A DNA stretch of 64,000 nucleotides from Candidatus Obscuribacterales bacterium (GTDB taxonomy: Bacteria; Cyanobacteriota; Vampirovibrionia; Obscuribacterales; Obscuribacteraceae), in assembly GCA_019637435.1 (NCBI GenBank), contig JAHBVO010000006.1:248001-312000 (forward strand). The letters are read 5' to 3'. The position numbers were made by a program, and so were the translations under genes. Numbering within the stretch: position 1 is the first letter of the stretch; each line of letters starts with the position of its first letter. This document shows positions 34,229-42,738 of this stretch, piece after piece. The notes below the pieces were generated by a model. The model was not told the DNA's origin. It searched no databases and was given only the letters and a program-made list of their open reading frames with translations.

Positions 34229-36445
34229 TTACCTGGCTCTGAACCTTTCCCGCTCTTTGTTAACCCTCTCCATATCTATGGGAAGCATGTAACCGGCGGC
34301 AACAAGCAATTTGTCAAGCGAGATCCCCTGGCGGTTTGAGATGGCAACCATGTCACGCAGCTGATCGCCAGTAATCCTGCGCCGTTGCAGCAAATACTGT
34401 TCGAGTTCGAGGCGACCCAGCAACAAATCGACAGTTAAGCTCATGACAGGGTCTGTATGCTCGATATAACCACGATCCAGGCAGTATCTATAACTTGCCA
34501 ATACCGCCGATTCCGATCTATTAGAATCAGTCAATACGAGTAACAGAGTTTTACCTCGCTCCGCATCGAGGAGAACTTGTTTGAGCAACTCATCGAGCTG
34601 AGAGTTCGTCAAAGCAATCGAGCCGATGTTTGTAATTTGGAATGTGCTGACCAACAATCGTTCAATATCGATGCTGACTAGCGGCAGAGGGTCCGTGCGC
34701 CTCTCGTCGAATTGTTTCACCGGTATTTCCGGTGCCACTACATGCAATACCTCTTCGAATTCCGAAATGTCAGCCTGAAAGTCCGCGAGAGCCTTCGCGG
34801 CAACTTCATCCAGATGATCGGCGAGAGGTTCGTTCAGAGTATCGTTCGGATTCGTTTCCACCGCCGGCAAGTCTTGCGTTTGATGCGGTTTTTTATCGCC
34901 GTTCTTATGTTCCTTCTCGGCAACTCCTGATGAGGAAGCCTTCTTTAACTGCTTCTTGAAGTTGTCAGCCACATCAGCATCTTCAGCTGCTATTGATTCA
35001 CTGAGATTTGCTTCCTTTCTCTGCTTCGGCGACTCATCATCATTCGGAGCAATCGGATCTCGAAGCAGGTCTATGATTTTTCTCTTGGGAACAGAATTCT
35101 GCGTTGCGACACCGGTGTCAGTTTTTGAAACCGGCTCAGCATCACCTTTTGCAGCGACACCAACTTTCTGCCGCTCGTCGTCACTTTCCACAGCCGTTTT
35201 TGGATCAATCGCTTTCAGCGGACCGGTTGTCTTTAGTGTGTCGAGGGAAACCGCTGGCTCTGCCTCTGTTTTAGCTGCACTTTTCGCCGCGGGTTTCTCC
35301 GCGTCTTTGGAAGACTTCTCCCCATCCTTCGCCGTCGTTTTGTCTCCATCACGTCTTGCGACGGAGACGTTGTGCCAACCTGCAGTTTTATCCGCCTTGG
35401 AAGAGCCCTTCTCATCGCCTTTGGCAGAAACCTTTTCGCCGTCTTTGCCGGAACTATTCTTCTCGTCTTCTGCAGAAACAGTTTTTTCGACATCCCTTGA
35501 AACAGCCTTATTTTCCTCCTGCCCGCCTTTCTCGCGGTCTTTCGGAGCGGTCTTCTCACCATCTTTTCCTGCAGGTTTGGCGGAATTCTTATCGCTGTCT
35601 TTGACTACTTTCGAAGAATCTTTAGCAACCGGTTTATCCTGCGCCTCGCTCTTCGTACTGGAAGCAGGTTCTGCAGATTGAGACGATTTTGTATTATCAC
35701 TTGCAGCTGGATTCAGAGCTCGCAATCCGGAAGCCGTGTCGTCGGCGCCACGCGGTCTAGCGCGTGCACCACCGATATCGGTTGCATGAAACTCGACAGT
35801 GACACCTTTGGCTGCGGGTTCTGCATGTTTGGCGAGTTCCTTACTTGCCAGCTTCACGAGATCCGTATCAACCGGTTCACTGAACGCAGTGGGTCGAACC
35901 ACTTCGACTGAACGCGTGATCAGGAGCCGGTAAAGAACTCCAATAGTTTTTTTCAGGTCGAACTGAAACTCGCGCATCGCTTGACGCATAGTGCGTCCGT
36001 CCGTGATCCAGCCGAGAATTGCGTAGTCTTCTTTCTCCAGCGGCTGCACGTGCAGAGCCTCTTGCCACTCGGCAGTTCCAAAAGTTCTAGATGGAACAAC
36101 TTCCGTATTCAGACCCACATTGCTCTCGCGAAGAAATGCGCATTGATCGGAAAAACATCCCGGTTCGGATAGATTCAGGTTTATATTGCTGCGAATCGTG
36201 CTTTTGAAGTGCGACGGCAGTTTTTCCACAACAAACTCGCCGTCTGTCCAGTTGAGAAATTCGCAGAGCGCATCCAGACCTTCAAGCAGTCCAAAAGTAG
36301 CGACAAGAAGATGACCCTCACAAACGAAGACGTCGCCATGCTGACCGCCTTTGTTAATGCGCAGTCTGTAATTTTTCGTCGATTCGGCAGCAAGCAATTG
36401 CAATAGACCTGGCAGACTTATGTCTTCTAGGTTGCCTTCAATCAT
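34229..36445 (-). CDS. DUF4388 protein with long charged repeat and GspE-N-like C-terminus
   Basis: Residues 1 to about 95 form a DUF4388 domain (MIEGNLEDISLPGLLQLLA, then GDVFVCEGHLLVATFG and WTDGEFVVE). A helical segment follows to about 195. Residues from about 265 to 400 are an imperfect Lys/Asp/Glu/Ser repeat built on KDGEK/KDxEK units and are probably disordered. The C-terminal part has a beta/alpha segment (SIDIERLLVSTFQITNIGS). It ends in a domain resembling the N-terminal domain of type II secretion ATPases: LLQRRRITGDQLRDMV, then QGISLDKLLVAAGYM. DUF4388 proteins are common in gliding and polarity signalling. Its role is unknown, and it has no membrane segment. Confidence 0.8.
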   Translation of the reverse strand: MIEGNLEDISLPGLLQLLAAESTKNYRLRINKGGQHGDVFVCEGHLLVATFGLLEGLDALCEFLNWTDGEFVVEKLPSHFKSTIRSNINLNLSEPGCFSDQCAFLRESNVGLNTEVVPSRTFGTAEWQEALHVQPLEKEDYAILGWITDGRTMRQAMREFQFDLKKTIGVLYRLLITRSVEVVRPTAFSEPVDTDLVKLASKELAKHAEPAAKGVTVEFHATDIGGARARPRGADDTASGLRALNPAASDNTKSSQSAEPASSTKSEAQDKPVAKDSSKVVKDSDKNSAKPAGKDGEKTAPKDREKGGQEENKAVSRDVEKTVSAEDEKNSSGKDGEKVSAKGDEKGSSKADKTAGWHNVSVARRDGDKTTAKDGEKSSKDAEKPAAKSAAKTEAEPAVSLDTLKTTGPLKAIDPKTAVESDDERQKVGVAAKGDAEPVSKTDTGVATQNSVPKRKIIDLLRDPIAPNDDESPKQRKEANLSESIAAEDADVADNFKKQLKKASSSGVAEKEHKNGDKKPHQTQDLPAVETNPNDTLNEPLADHLDEVAAKALADFQADISEFEEVLHVVAPEIPVKQFDERRTDPLPLVSIDIERLLVSTFQITNIGSIALTNSQLDELLKQVLLDAERGKTLLLVLTDSNRSESAVLASYRYCLDRGYIEHTDPVMSLTVDLLLGRLELEQYLLQRRRITGDQLRDMVAISNRQGISLDKLLVAAGYMLPIDMERVNKERERFRAR

Positions 36446-36588
36446 TTGTGGTTTTACCTTCTCGCTTTCGGCTCTGTTAGCGGTTTTTCAGAGGATCTGT
36501 TTGTTTAGAAGATCAATATGTGGTGGGAAAAAAGATCTCTCTAAAAAGGGTCAGCCCGAAAATAACAACCCATTCACGGTTGGCACGA

Positions 36589-36614
36589 TGTTAATTTACA
36601 AAAGTTAATTAACA
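36589..36614. repeat. Inverted repeat just upstream of the sigma factor gene
   Basis: TGTTAATT (36589-36596) and AATTAACA (36607-36614) are an exact inverted repeat with a ten-base spacer, ending six bases before the GTG at 36621. This resembles a dimeric repressor site. It also raises doubt about the GTG, because there is no Shine-Dalgarno there. Confidence 0.45.
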
Positions 36615-36620
36615 CGCGAA

Positions 36621-37664
36621 GTGCTAGGGCTTGTGAGGAATTGGGTAGATACACACAAGAGAGACCCATTACCACATCAATTGTATAGGGAGCTAGTACG
36701 AGTTGTGAGCACTCGAGTCACCGACGAAATGACCGACGAATGGTCCGAAACAGACTTTGACCCAACCGATGACGACGAGTTCGGCGACGAGGAAGGTACT
36801 GCCACAACGGCAGGTAAGAAGAAGCAAGACGGTTTCACTGAAGACTCCGTGAGACTGTATCTGCGCGAAATTGGCCGCGTGCGTATGATCAAGCCAGACG
36901 AGGAAATCGAGTTGGCGCGCCGCATAGCCAAGGGCGATGGTGAAGCGAAGAAGAAACTGATTCAGGCGAATTTGCGCCTGGTCATATCGATCGCGAAGAA
37001 ATACGTCAACCGTGGTCTTCCGTTCCAGGACTTGATTCAGGAAGGAAATCTCGGTTTGATTCGTGCAGCTGAGAAATTCGATCACACAAAAGGATTCAAA
37101 TTCAGTACGTACGCTACCTGGTGGATCAGACAGGCTATCAGCCGTGGTTTGGCTGATAAATCTCGGACCATCCGCGTGCCTGTGCACATGGTTGAATCAA
37201 TCAATAAGTTGAAGAAAACCAGCGCGAGACTGTCACAAGAGCTTGGTCGCAAGCCGAACGAAGACGAACTGTCCAACGCAATGGAACTATCCGTCGGCAA
37301 GATACAAGAGATTCTCGCAGCCGATCGTGAGCCGGTCTCCATGGAGATGCCTTTAAACAGAGACGAAGAAACCTATCTCGGAGATCTGATTGAGGACAAT
37401 GAATCCGCCCGCCCGGACTCAACTACGGAAGAGGAGCTTCTGCGCCAGGACATTGGTCGAATGCTCAGCCAACTCACTCCGCGCGAACGAGACATTATGC
37501 ATCTGCGCTACGGTCTGGAAGATGGACGGCAAAGAACGCTTGAAGAAGTCGGCAGACTCTTCAACATCACACGCGAGCGCGTCAGACAGATTGAACACAA
37601 AGCTTTTCGGAAACTGAGACAGCCTTCCTGGAGCAATAAACTGGTCGGATATTTGGACGACTAG
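36621..37664 (+). CDS. rpoD: Primary sigma factor (sigma-70, RpoD/SigA)
   Basis: The protein directs RNA polymerase to housekeeping promoters. Region 1.2 begins at EDSVRLYLREIGRVRMI. Regions 2.1-2.4 include NLRLVISIAKKYVNRGL, FQDLIQEGNLGLIRAAEKFD and FSTYATWWIRQAISR. Region 3 begins at RTIRVPVHMVESINKLKK, and region 4 contains ERDIMHLRYGLED and TLEEVGRLFNITRERVRQIE. Region 1.1 is absent; only an acidic stretch (DPTDDDEFGDEEG) precedes 1.2, as in short SigA proteins. The start is uncertain: GTG at 36621 has no ribosome site, while GTG at 36705 has GGGAG twelve bases upstream. Confidence 0.93.
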   Translation: MLGLVRNWVDTHKRDPLPHQLYRELVRVVSTRVTDEMTDEWSETDFDPTDDDEFGDEEGTATTAGKKKQDGFTEDSVRLYLREIGRVRMIKPDEEIELARRIAKGDGEAKKKLIQANLRLVISIAKKYVNRGLPFQDLIQEGNLGLIRAAEKFDHTKGFKFSTYATWWIRQAISRGLADKSRTIRVPVHMVESINKLKKTSARLSQELGRKPNEDELSNAMELSVGKIQEILAADREPVSMEMPLNRDEETYLGDLIEDNESARPDSTTEEELLRQDIGRMLSQLTPRERDIMHLRYGLEDGRQRTLEEVGRLFNITRERVRQIEHKAFRKLRQPSWSNKLVGYLDD

Positions 37665-37695
37665 TCCAGCGGAACTTCTGTGCATGCTAATTTCG

Positions 37696-37730
37696 AACCG
37701 CGATCGTCAAAGGCAACGGTCGCGGTTTTT
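37696..37730 (+). terminator. Intrinsic terminator after rpoD
   Basis: AACCGCGATCGT pairs with ACGGTCGCGGTT (12 pairs with one G-T) around an eight-base loop and runs into TTTTT. It lies 32 bases after the sigma factor stop. Confidence 0.88.
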
Positions 37731-37842
37731 GCTCAGCTTGAAAAGCATTAGATAAATGGCCTTTATGAAAAGCTCCTCAAGTTGATAACTTATTAGGGAC
37801 TTCTGGTCGATCGGTTGCGCGAACCATCTCGGCTCCCCGCAG

Positions 37843-39285
37843 ATGTTCGCACCAACTCAAACCGACCTATGGCACCAGGCAGCTCAGGAAACCCAGCTCA
37901 TGACGCCGGCAACAGAGACAGAAGCAACGAACTTGCTGGAACTTACCGCACTGGCGGATAGCGGGCAGCGTCAAAAATTGCGCCTGGTTCTAAATGACCT
38001 GCATCCGGCCGATCTTGCAGTCATGCTCGCTGACATGGATTTCGAGCATCGCCTGTCATGTTTTCGCCTGCTTGATCTAGACCACGCTTCGGAAGTGCTA
38101 GCCGAGCTGGATCTGGACGTGCAAGCCAATTTGTTGAAAGCGCTAGGCGACATTCGCGTTGTTCCAATCATCAGTCGTATGTCTCCTAATGACGCGGTCG
38201 ACCTGCTCGGCGAACTGCCGGAGGAGGAAGCCTCGGCGATTATCAGCCAGATTGCTGACAGCGATGCCAAGGAAGATCTGGAAGAACTTTTGAAGTTCGA
38301 CCAGGACACGGCCGGCGGTATCATGTCGACCGACTATCTATCCGTCTTCGAAAGAATGACAGTTGGTGAGGCTCTTCTAAATCTGCGTGAGATGTACGCG
38401 GACCTGGAAGAGAATATTTATGACGTCTATGTCGTCGACGAGACGGACAAGCTCGTCGGCCATATTGCCGTAAAAGACTTGCTGACAGCCGATCCAGCCC
38501 TGGTTATTTCATCGCTGATGGATGACACTGTCGTATCGGTCACAACCACGACGGACCAGGAAGAAGCCGCAGAAAAACTGGGACACTACGATCTTTTGTC
38601 ACTGCCCGTTGTCGATGAAAACGGCACCCTCCGCGGGATTATTATGGCCGATGATGTCATAGATGTTCTCAAAGAAGAAGCGACTGAAGACATCTATCAA
38701 TCGTCCGGTATTGCGAATCCAGGAGGCGATTCTCAAGACATGCTCGGCAGTCACGTCGGCAAGGCATTCGGAGCGCGGCTGCCCTGGCTGATCGCCACAC
38801 TTTTAATTGAGTCCGGCGCAGCGACTGTGATCACTCATTATGACAGCGTCATTAGAGACACCGTCGCGGCAGCTTCCTTCATGCCGCTGCTGTCAGGTGT
38901 TACTGGGAGTGTCGCCACTCAGAGCACGTGCATTATCATTCGCGGAACAAAAGAGAAGTCCAGCCTCAATGCAAAAATGATCGCACGAAATTTGTTTCAC
39001 GAGATGAAGGTGGGGCTGCTGCTGGCCTTGCTCTGCGGGACATTCACATACTTCTTAAGTCTGATTATTCACCAATCACATCATCAACTTGGTATCATCG
39101 TTGCGCTCTCGCTGGTGTTGACGATGACAGTAGGTGTCACCATCGGCACTTTGATTCCGATGGTGTTTCAAAAGATTGGAATAGACCCGGCCCATGCCAG
39201 TGGTCCTTTTATCACAAGCGTTCTCGACGTATCCACGATGACGATTTATCTAACTATAGTGCACTTCTTTCGCGCCATGCTTTAG
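37843..39285 (+). CDS. mgtE: MgtE-type magnesium transporter
   Basis: The order matches MgtE: an N-terminal helical domain (LVLNDLHPADLAVMLADMD, then ELPEEEASAII), two CBS domains (from about 165 to 290, including FDQDTAGGIMSTDYL and LPVVDENGTLRGIIMADDV), then a plug helix and five membrane segments. The transport domain contains MPLLSGVTGSVATQSTCII, where typical MgtE proteins have a GNxGxQ motif; here the Asn is Ser. The channel imports Mg2+ and is gated by Mg2+ bound to the CBS domains. The 480-aa length is slightly long. The start is the first ATG, without a strong ribosome site. Confidence 0.9.
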   Translation: MFAPTQTDLWHQAAQETQLMTPATETEATNLLELTALADSGQRQKLRLVLNDLHPADLAVMLADMDFEHRLSCFRLLDLDHASEVLAELDLDVQANLLKALGDIRVVPIISRMSPNDAVDLLGELPEEEASAIISQIADSDAKEDLEELLKFDQDTAGGIMSTDYLSVFERMTVGEALLNLREMYADLEENIYDVYVVDETDKLVGHIAVKDLLTADPALVISSLMDDTVVSVTTTTDQEEAAEKLGHYDLLSLPVVDENGTLRGIIMADDVIDVLKEEATEDIYQSSGIANPGGDSQDMLGSHVGKAFGARLPWLIATLLIESGAATVITHYDSVIRDTVAAASFMPLLSGVTGSVATQSTCIIIRGTKEKSSLNAKMIARNLFHEMKVGLLLALLCGTFTYFLSLIIHQSHHQLGIIVALSLVLTMTVGVTIGTLIPMVFQKIGIDPAHASGPFITSVLDVSTMTIYLTIVHFFRAML

Positions 39286-39336
39286 CGCGGTAAAGCCTCT
39301 TTGAGACTGGATTTCAATCCGATTAGGAGAATGGTA

Positions 39337-40884
39337 ATGACGACAACAGGACTCAGCCCGAGCGACAGATTGACGGAGAAACGCCAGGTCTTAAGCGAGG
39401 CGGAGAATAATAGTCAGAAGAAACAGAGCGGACGTGGTGCGCTGACCGCTAGACAGCGCATAGAGAAATTAGTTGATCCGGGCAGCTTTATTGAGATCGA
39501 CAAATACGCGATGCACAATTGCAGCGACTTCGGCATGGATGAAAAACGCATGCTCGGCGACGGCGTCATAACCGGGCAAGCGACGATCGATGGTCGTCCG
39601 GTTTATCTCTTCAGCCATGACGTCACATTCGTCGGCGGCGCACTCGGTGAGGTTTTTGCGCGCAAGGTTTGCAAAATCATGGATCTCGCTTATCAAGCCG
39701 GTTGTCCAGTAATCGGTTTAAACGAGAGTGGCGGCGCGCGCATTCAGGAAGGCGTGAAGAGTCTCGCTGGTTACGCAGACATTTTCTATCGCAACGTGAA
39801 GAGTTCCGGCGTGGTTCCGCAAATTTCGGTAATTTACGGCGCATGCGCTGGTGGTGCTGTTTACAGTCCGGCCGTCACGGATTTCACCATCATGGTGAAA
39901 GACAAGAGTTACATGTTTATCACCGGACCGGAGATTGTTAAAACGGTCACCGGAGAAGACGTTACACAGGAGGAACTTGGCGGCGCCGTGGCGCATAATA
40001 CCAAATCCGGTGTCGCGCAATTACTCGCGGAAGACGAACACGACTCGTTCGAACTCACTCGTCAACTGCTTTCCTACTTGCCTTCTAACAACCTGGAATC
40101 AGCACCATTCGTAGAAGTAGGAGACGATGCGATTCCTGCTGATGCTCATCTGTTGGATTCGTTAATTCCAAATGAGAGCACCAAGCCTTACGACATGCAT
40201 GATGTCATCTCAAAAATCTTCGATTACGGAGAATTTTTCGAAATTGCACCACTTTACGCGACCAACATCATCACCGGCTTCGCCAGACTGGGCGGGCATG
40301 TCGTCGGTATTGTCGGCAATCAACCGAATCGCCTTGCCGGTTGCCTCGATATAAACGCTTCGGTGAAAGCGGCTCGCTTTGTGCGTTTCATCGATGCATT
40401 CAATATTCCGGTCATCACTTTCGTGGACGTGCCGGGTTATCTGCCGGGCACATCTCAAGAATTCAACGGCATCATAAGACATGGGGCCAAACTGCTTTAT
40501 GCCTATTGCGAAGCGACGGTTCCAAAGTTGACCGTTATCACTCGCAAAGCGTACGGCGGAGCCTTCGACGTACTTGGATCTAAAAACGTCGGCGGCGACT
40601 ATAACTTTTCCTGGCCTACTGGCGAGATTGCGGTCATCGGTGCAGAAGGTGCGGTCAACTTGCTTTACCGCAAGGAACTCAAGCAAGATCCGACCATCCA
40701 CAGCAAACTCGTCGGTGAATATCGCGAGCGGTTCGCCAATCCTTATATTGCTGCGGAGGCCGGCTACATTGATGACGTTATTGCACCGTCGGAGACACGC
40801 AGGCATTTGCTGGCCGCACTCAATTTTCAGAAGAACAAACGCGTCGAGCGTCCAAAGCGCAAGCATGGAAACATTCCGCTTTAA
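39337..40884 (+). CDS. Acyl-CoA (propionyl-CoA) carboxylase, carboxyltransferase beta subunit
   Basis: The protein is a biotin-dependent carboxyltransferase, moving CO2 from biotin to propionyl-CoA or a similar acyl-CoA. The beta-subunit pattern is present: GRGALTARQRIEKLVDPGSF, then VYLFSHDVTFVGGALGEV, NESGGARIQEGV with its oxyanion Gly pair, YGACAGGAVYSPAVTDF, and later IVGNQPNRLAGCLDINAS, PGYLPGTSQEFNGI and KAYGGAFDVLGSK. The ATG at 39337 has AGGAG seven bases upstream; the ATG at 39331 is too close to it. The biotin carboxylase/carrier subunit is not in the window. The product methylmalonyl-CoA would feed the mutase subunit at 13535. Confidence 0.92.
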   Translation: MTTTGLSPSDRLTEKRQVLSEAENNSQKKQSGRGALTARQRIEKLVDPGSFIEIDKYAMHNCSDFGMDEKRMLGDGVITGQATIDGRPVYLFSHDVTFVGGALGEVFARKVCKIMDLAYQAGCPVIGLNESGGARIQEGVKSLAGYADIFYRNVKSSGVVPQISVIYGACAGGAVYSPAVTDFTIMVKDKSYMFITGPEIVKTVTGEDVTQEELGGAVAHNTKSGVAQLLAEDEHDSFELTRQLLSYLPSNNLESAPFVEVGDDAIPADAHLLDSLIPNESTKPYDMHDVISKIFDYGEFFEIAPLYATNIITGFARLGGHVVGIVGNQPNRLAGCLDINASVKAARFVRFIDAFNIPVITFVDVPGYLPGTSQEFNGIIRHGAKLLYAYCEATVPKLTVITRKAYGGAFDVLGSKNVGGDYNFSWPTGEIAVIGAEGAVNLLYRKELKQDPTIHSKLVGEYRERFANPYIAAEAGYIDDVIAPSETRRHLLAALNFQKNKRVERPKRKHGNIPL

Positions 40885-40977
40885 ACAGCCCGCGCCTGGT
40901 TTTCAACTCCACAACCGAGTCGCGACTTAGTGTTGAAAGAATTCGATCACAAATTAGAATTCTGCAAACCAAGCAGT

Positions 40978-41799
40978 CTACTTTTTAGACAACTCCGGAT
41001 GCACGAGCGTAACTGGAAAAAGATCCGCTTCCGGATAAATCAGGCGCAAGTTTGTTGAAGCGGAATCTTCGCTATCACCATTGCGTTCCGACAAACTGGA
41101 GTTGGAACCGAGAGGCGCATATTGACCTGATTCTACGCCCACTCCGCCATAATCCATTGCGGCAAGATTGAGCGATATGCCTGATTGCGGCAAGCGCGAA
41201 TCAAAGCGATTGACCGGATCGTTTGCTCCGACCTTCTGTTGGATTTTCTGAATTACCGCAGCCGGAGCCGGACTCGGAACGCAGATTATTGCGCCGGTCA
41301 ATGTTCCTTTTTTTGTTTGCAGTTTATTGACCTTGGTTATAAACGAGCTCAGATATCGCGAGGCACGCTTGTCGAAATCCTTCCGCTTCTGCGGTTTCAC
41401 CAGACGAGCGATCACCAGCGGACTGTTTTGACTGTTGTAAAACACGATGTCAAAAACCGGAATTCTTATTGGTACAAGAAAGCCCTGACGGACAACTTCT
41501 ACTTTGCAGGACGTCAATCGAGAAATCGATTCCCACAATTCTCTCTGGCGATTGTAAAGACCCGTTCTATGAGCCATCTCGAAGTAGCCGGAGAGTACGT
41601 AATTGACAAGAGAGACGACATCTCGGGCAGGCTTTTTCCCATCAAATTCCAGACCGACATTTTCACCGGCACGCTTCACGTCATACGGTGTTACAGAGCG
41701 TGGATTAGCGACAACAGAGAAGAGACCGAAGGCATCGGACTCGAGACATTTGATTTGAATATGGCGTGAAGAAAGCCGACTCATTTTATTTCCTGACAC
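40978..41799 (-). CDS. Hypothetical protein
   Basis: The 273-aa cytosolic protein has no membrane segment. The middle (about 90-190) alternates short strands and helices (VEVVRQGFLVPIRIPVFDIVF, SPLVIARLVKPQKRKDF, LTGAIICVPSPAPAAVIQKI), which could be an alpha/beta nuclease-like or Rossmann-like fold, but I see no clear catalytic motif. The C-terminal 80 residues are Ser/Asn/Gly-rich and probably flexible. It is convergent with the carboxylase gene. Confidence 0.65.
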   Translation of the reverse strand: MSGNKMSRLSSRHIQIKCLESDAFGLFSVVANPRSVTPYDVKRAGENVGLEFDGKKPARDVVSLVNYVLSGYFEMAHRTGLYNRQRELWESISRLTSCKVEVVRQGFLVPIRIPVFDIVFYNSQNSPLVIARLVKPQKRKDFDKRASRYLSSFITKVNKLQTKKGTLTGAIICVPSPAPAAVIQKIQQKVGANDPVNRFDSRLPQSGISLNLAAMDYGGVGVESGQYAPLGSNSSLSERNGDSEDSASTNLRLIYPEADLFPVTLVHPELSKK

Positions 41800-42123
41800 A
41801 AGTATATTGAAGCGATTAATCGTGGTACATCTATGTTAACGACTTGAAATCGGCACCACATCAATGAAAGGAGGACCAATCAAGTTATCCGACACATGCT
41901 GACCCACGGTCAGCTGATAATACTGTAAACTGGAAATAGGCGTGTAGGCGGCAGGCTCTTGCTTTCGATGGGGGAAAGCAATTGCTGGTAAGGGATGATA
42001 GCGCGGCTCCTTAAACGTATTAAAATCGATAAGACGCGATACTTCTCAAGCGCGCCCATTCGGGCCTACTTTTCCACGAGTCTTGAGTTCCAAACATCCA
42101 TAGGAAACTAGTAGCACAACGCG
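41800..42123. other. Non-coding region upstream of the ECF-like sigma gene, with a short hairpin
   Basis: No gene is seen. A GCTGACC (41898-41904) CAC GGTCAGC (41908-41914) hairpin, seven perfect pairs, lies in the middle and could be an operator or RNA structure. A GGAGG at about 41871 has no start codon at a good distance. This is probably the control region of the sigma/anti-sigma pair. Confidence 0.45.
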
Positions 42124-42696
42124 ATGACACTTATACCTTCTCGAACCAGTTTCAACATGTCCGCTGCCTCGGTTCTTACCGAGATAAAGAAGGGAGGCAA
42201 CGAAAAGCGGAACGAATTCGTTTGGGTAAATCAAGAACGAGTTTATGCGATTGCGCTGATAGCCACTGGTAGTCCTCAAGACGCTCAAGAGATAACAATC
42301 GCGACTTTTAGAAACGCATTCGCCACCTTGAAAACGGCGTTGCCAAAGAAAGAGAGTGACATGACCATCTGGGATTGGTTGTCACAATTTGTCGTTGAAG
42401 CTTGCGAAGAATACCATGCGCGTCATTCTGACCCCCCGCAAGAACGCGATATAGATCCGTCCGCCGATGGGTCGGCGAACATGGATTGGGAAACCACTGT
42501 ACTTTTAGGTGTCCAGAGAATAAGAAGATGTCTCGGCTCACTGCCTGAAGACCAGCAAAGGGTTTTCTATTTAAGGCATCACTTAGACCTCAACTACGAT
42601 CAGATTTCGAGAGTCTTGAATCAGTCCAAGGAAATGACGATGGCTTCGCTTTTCCGGGCTAGAGTTCAAATCGTAAAGTGCCTGGGTCGAGGATAA
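42124..42696 (+). CDS. ECF-like RNA polymerase sigma factor
   Basis: The 190-aa protein has a degenerate sigma region 2 (NEFVWVNQERVYAIALIATG, then DAQEITIATFRNAFATL) and a better region 4 (IRRCLGSLPEDQQRVFYLRHH, then YDQISRVLNQSKEMTMASLFRAR). It thus has the two-domain layout of an ECF (group 4) sigma factor. The gene is followed 42 bases later by one that starts with an anti-sigma zinc finger, which is the usual pairing. An alternative start is the ATG at 42157. Target promoters are unknown. Confidence 0.85.
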   Translation: MTLIPSRTSFNMSAASVLTEIKKGGNEKRNEFVWVNQERVYAIALIATGSPQDAQEITIATFRNAFATLKTALPKKESDMTIWDWLSQFVVEACEEYHARHSDPPQERDIDPSADGSANMDWETTVLLGVQRIRRCLGSLPEDQQRVFYLRHHLDLNYDQISRVLNQSKEMTMASLFRARVQIVKCLGRG

Positions 42697-42738
42697 GTTG
42701 AATGCCCCCCATGATGATTTTGCAGGTAAGAATTTGAG

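Noticed and set aside
34956..35681. A 241-aa Ser/Phe-rich forward frame opposite the DUF4388 gene
   Set aside because: It is the antisense of the Lys/Asp/Glu repeat; composition is dictated by the codons of the other strand and there is no ribosome site.
36575..36600. TTGGCACG resembling a sigma-54 promoter upstream of rpoD
   Set aside because: The -12 element (TTGC) is missing at the required spacing.
37731..37842. Possible Mg-sensing riboswitch before mgtE
   Set aside because: The gap after the rpoD terminator is only about 110 bases and shows none of the conserved M-box segments.
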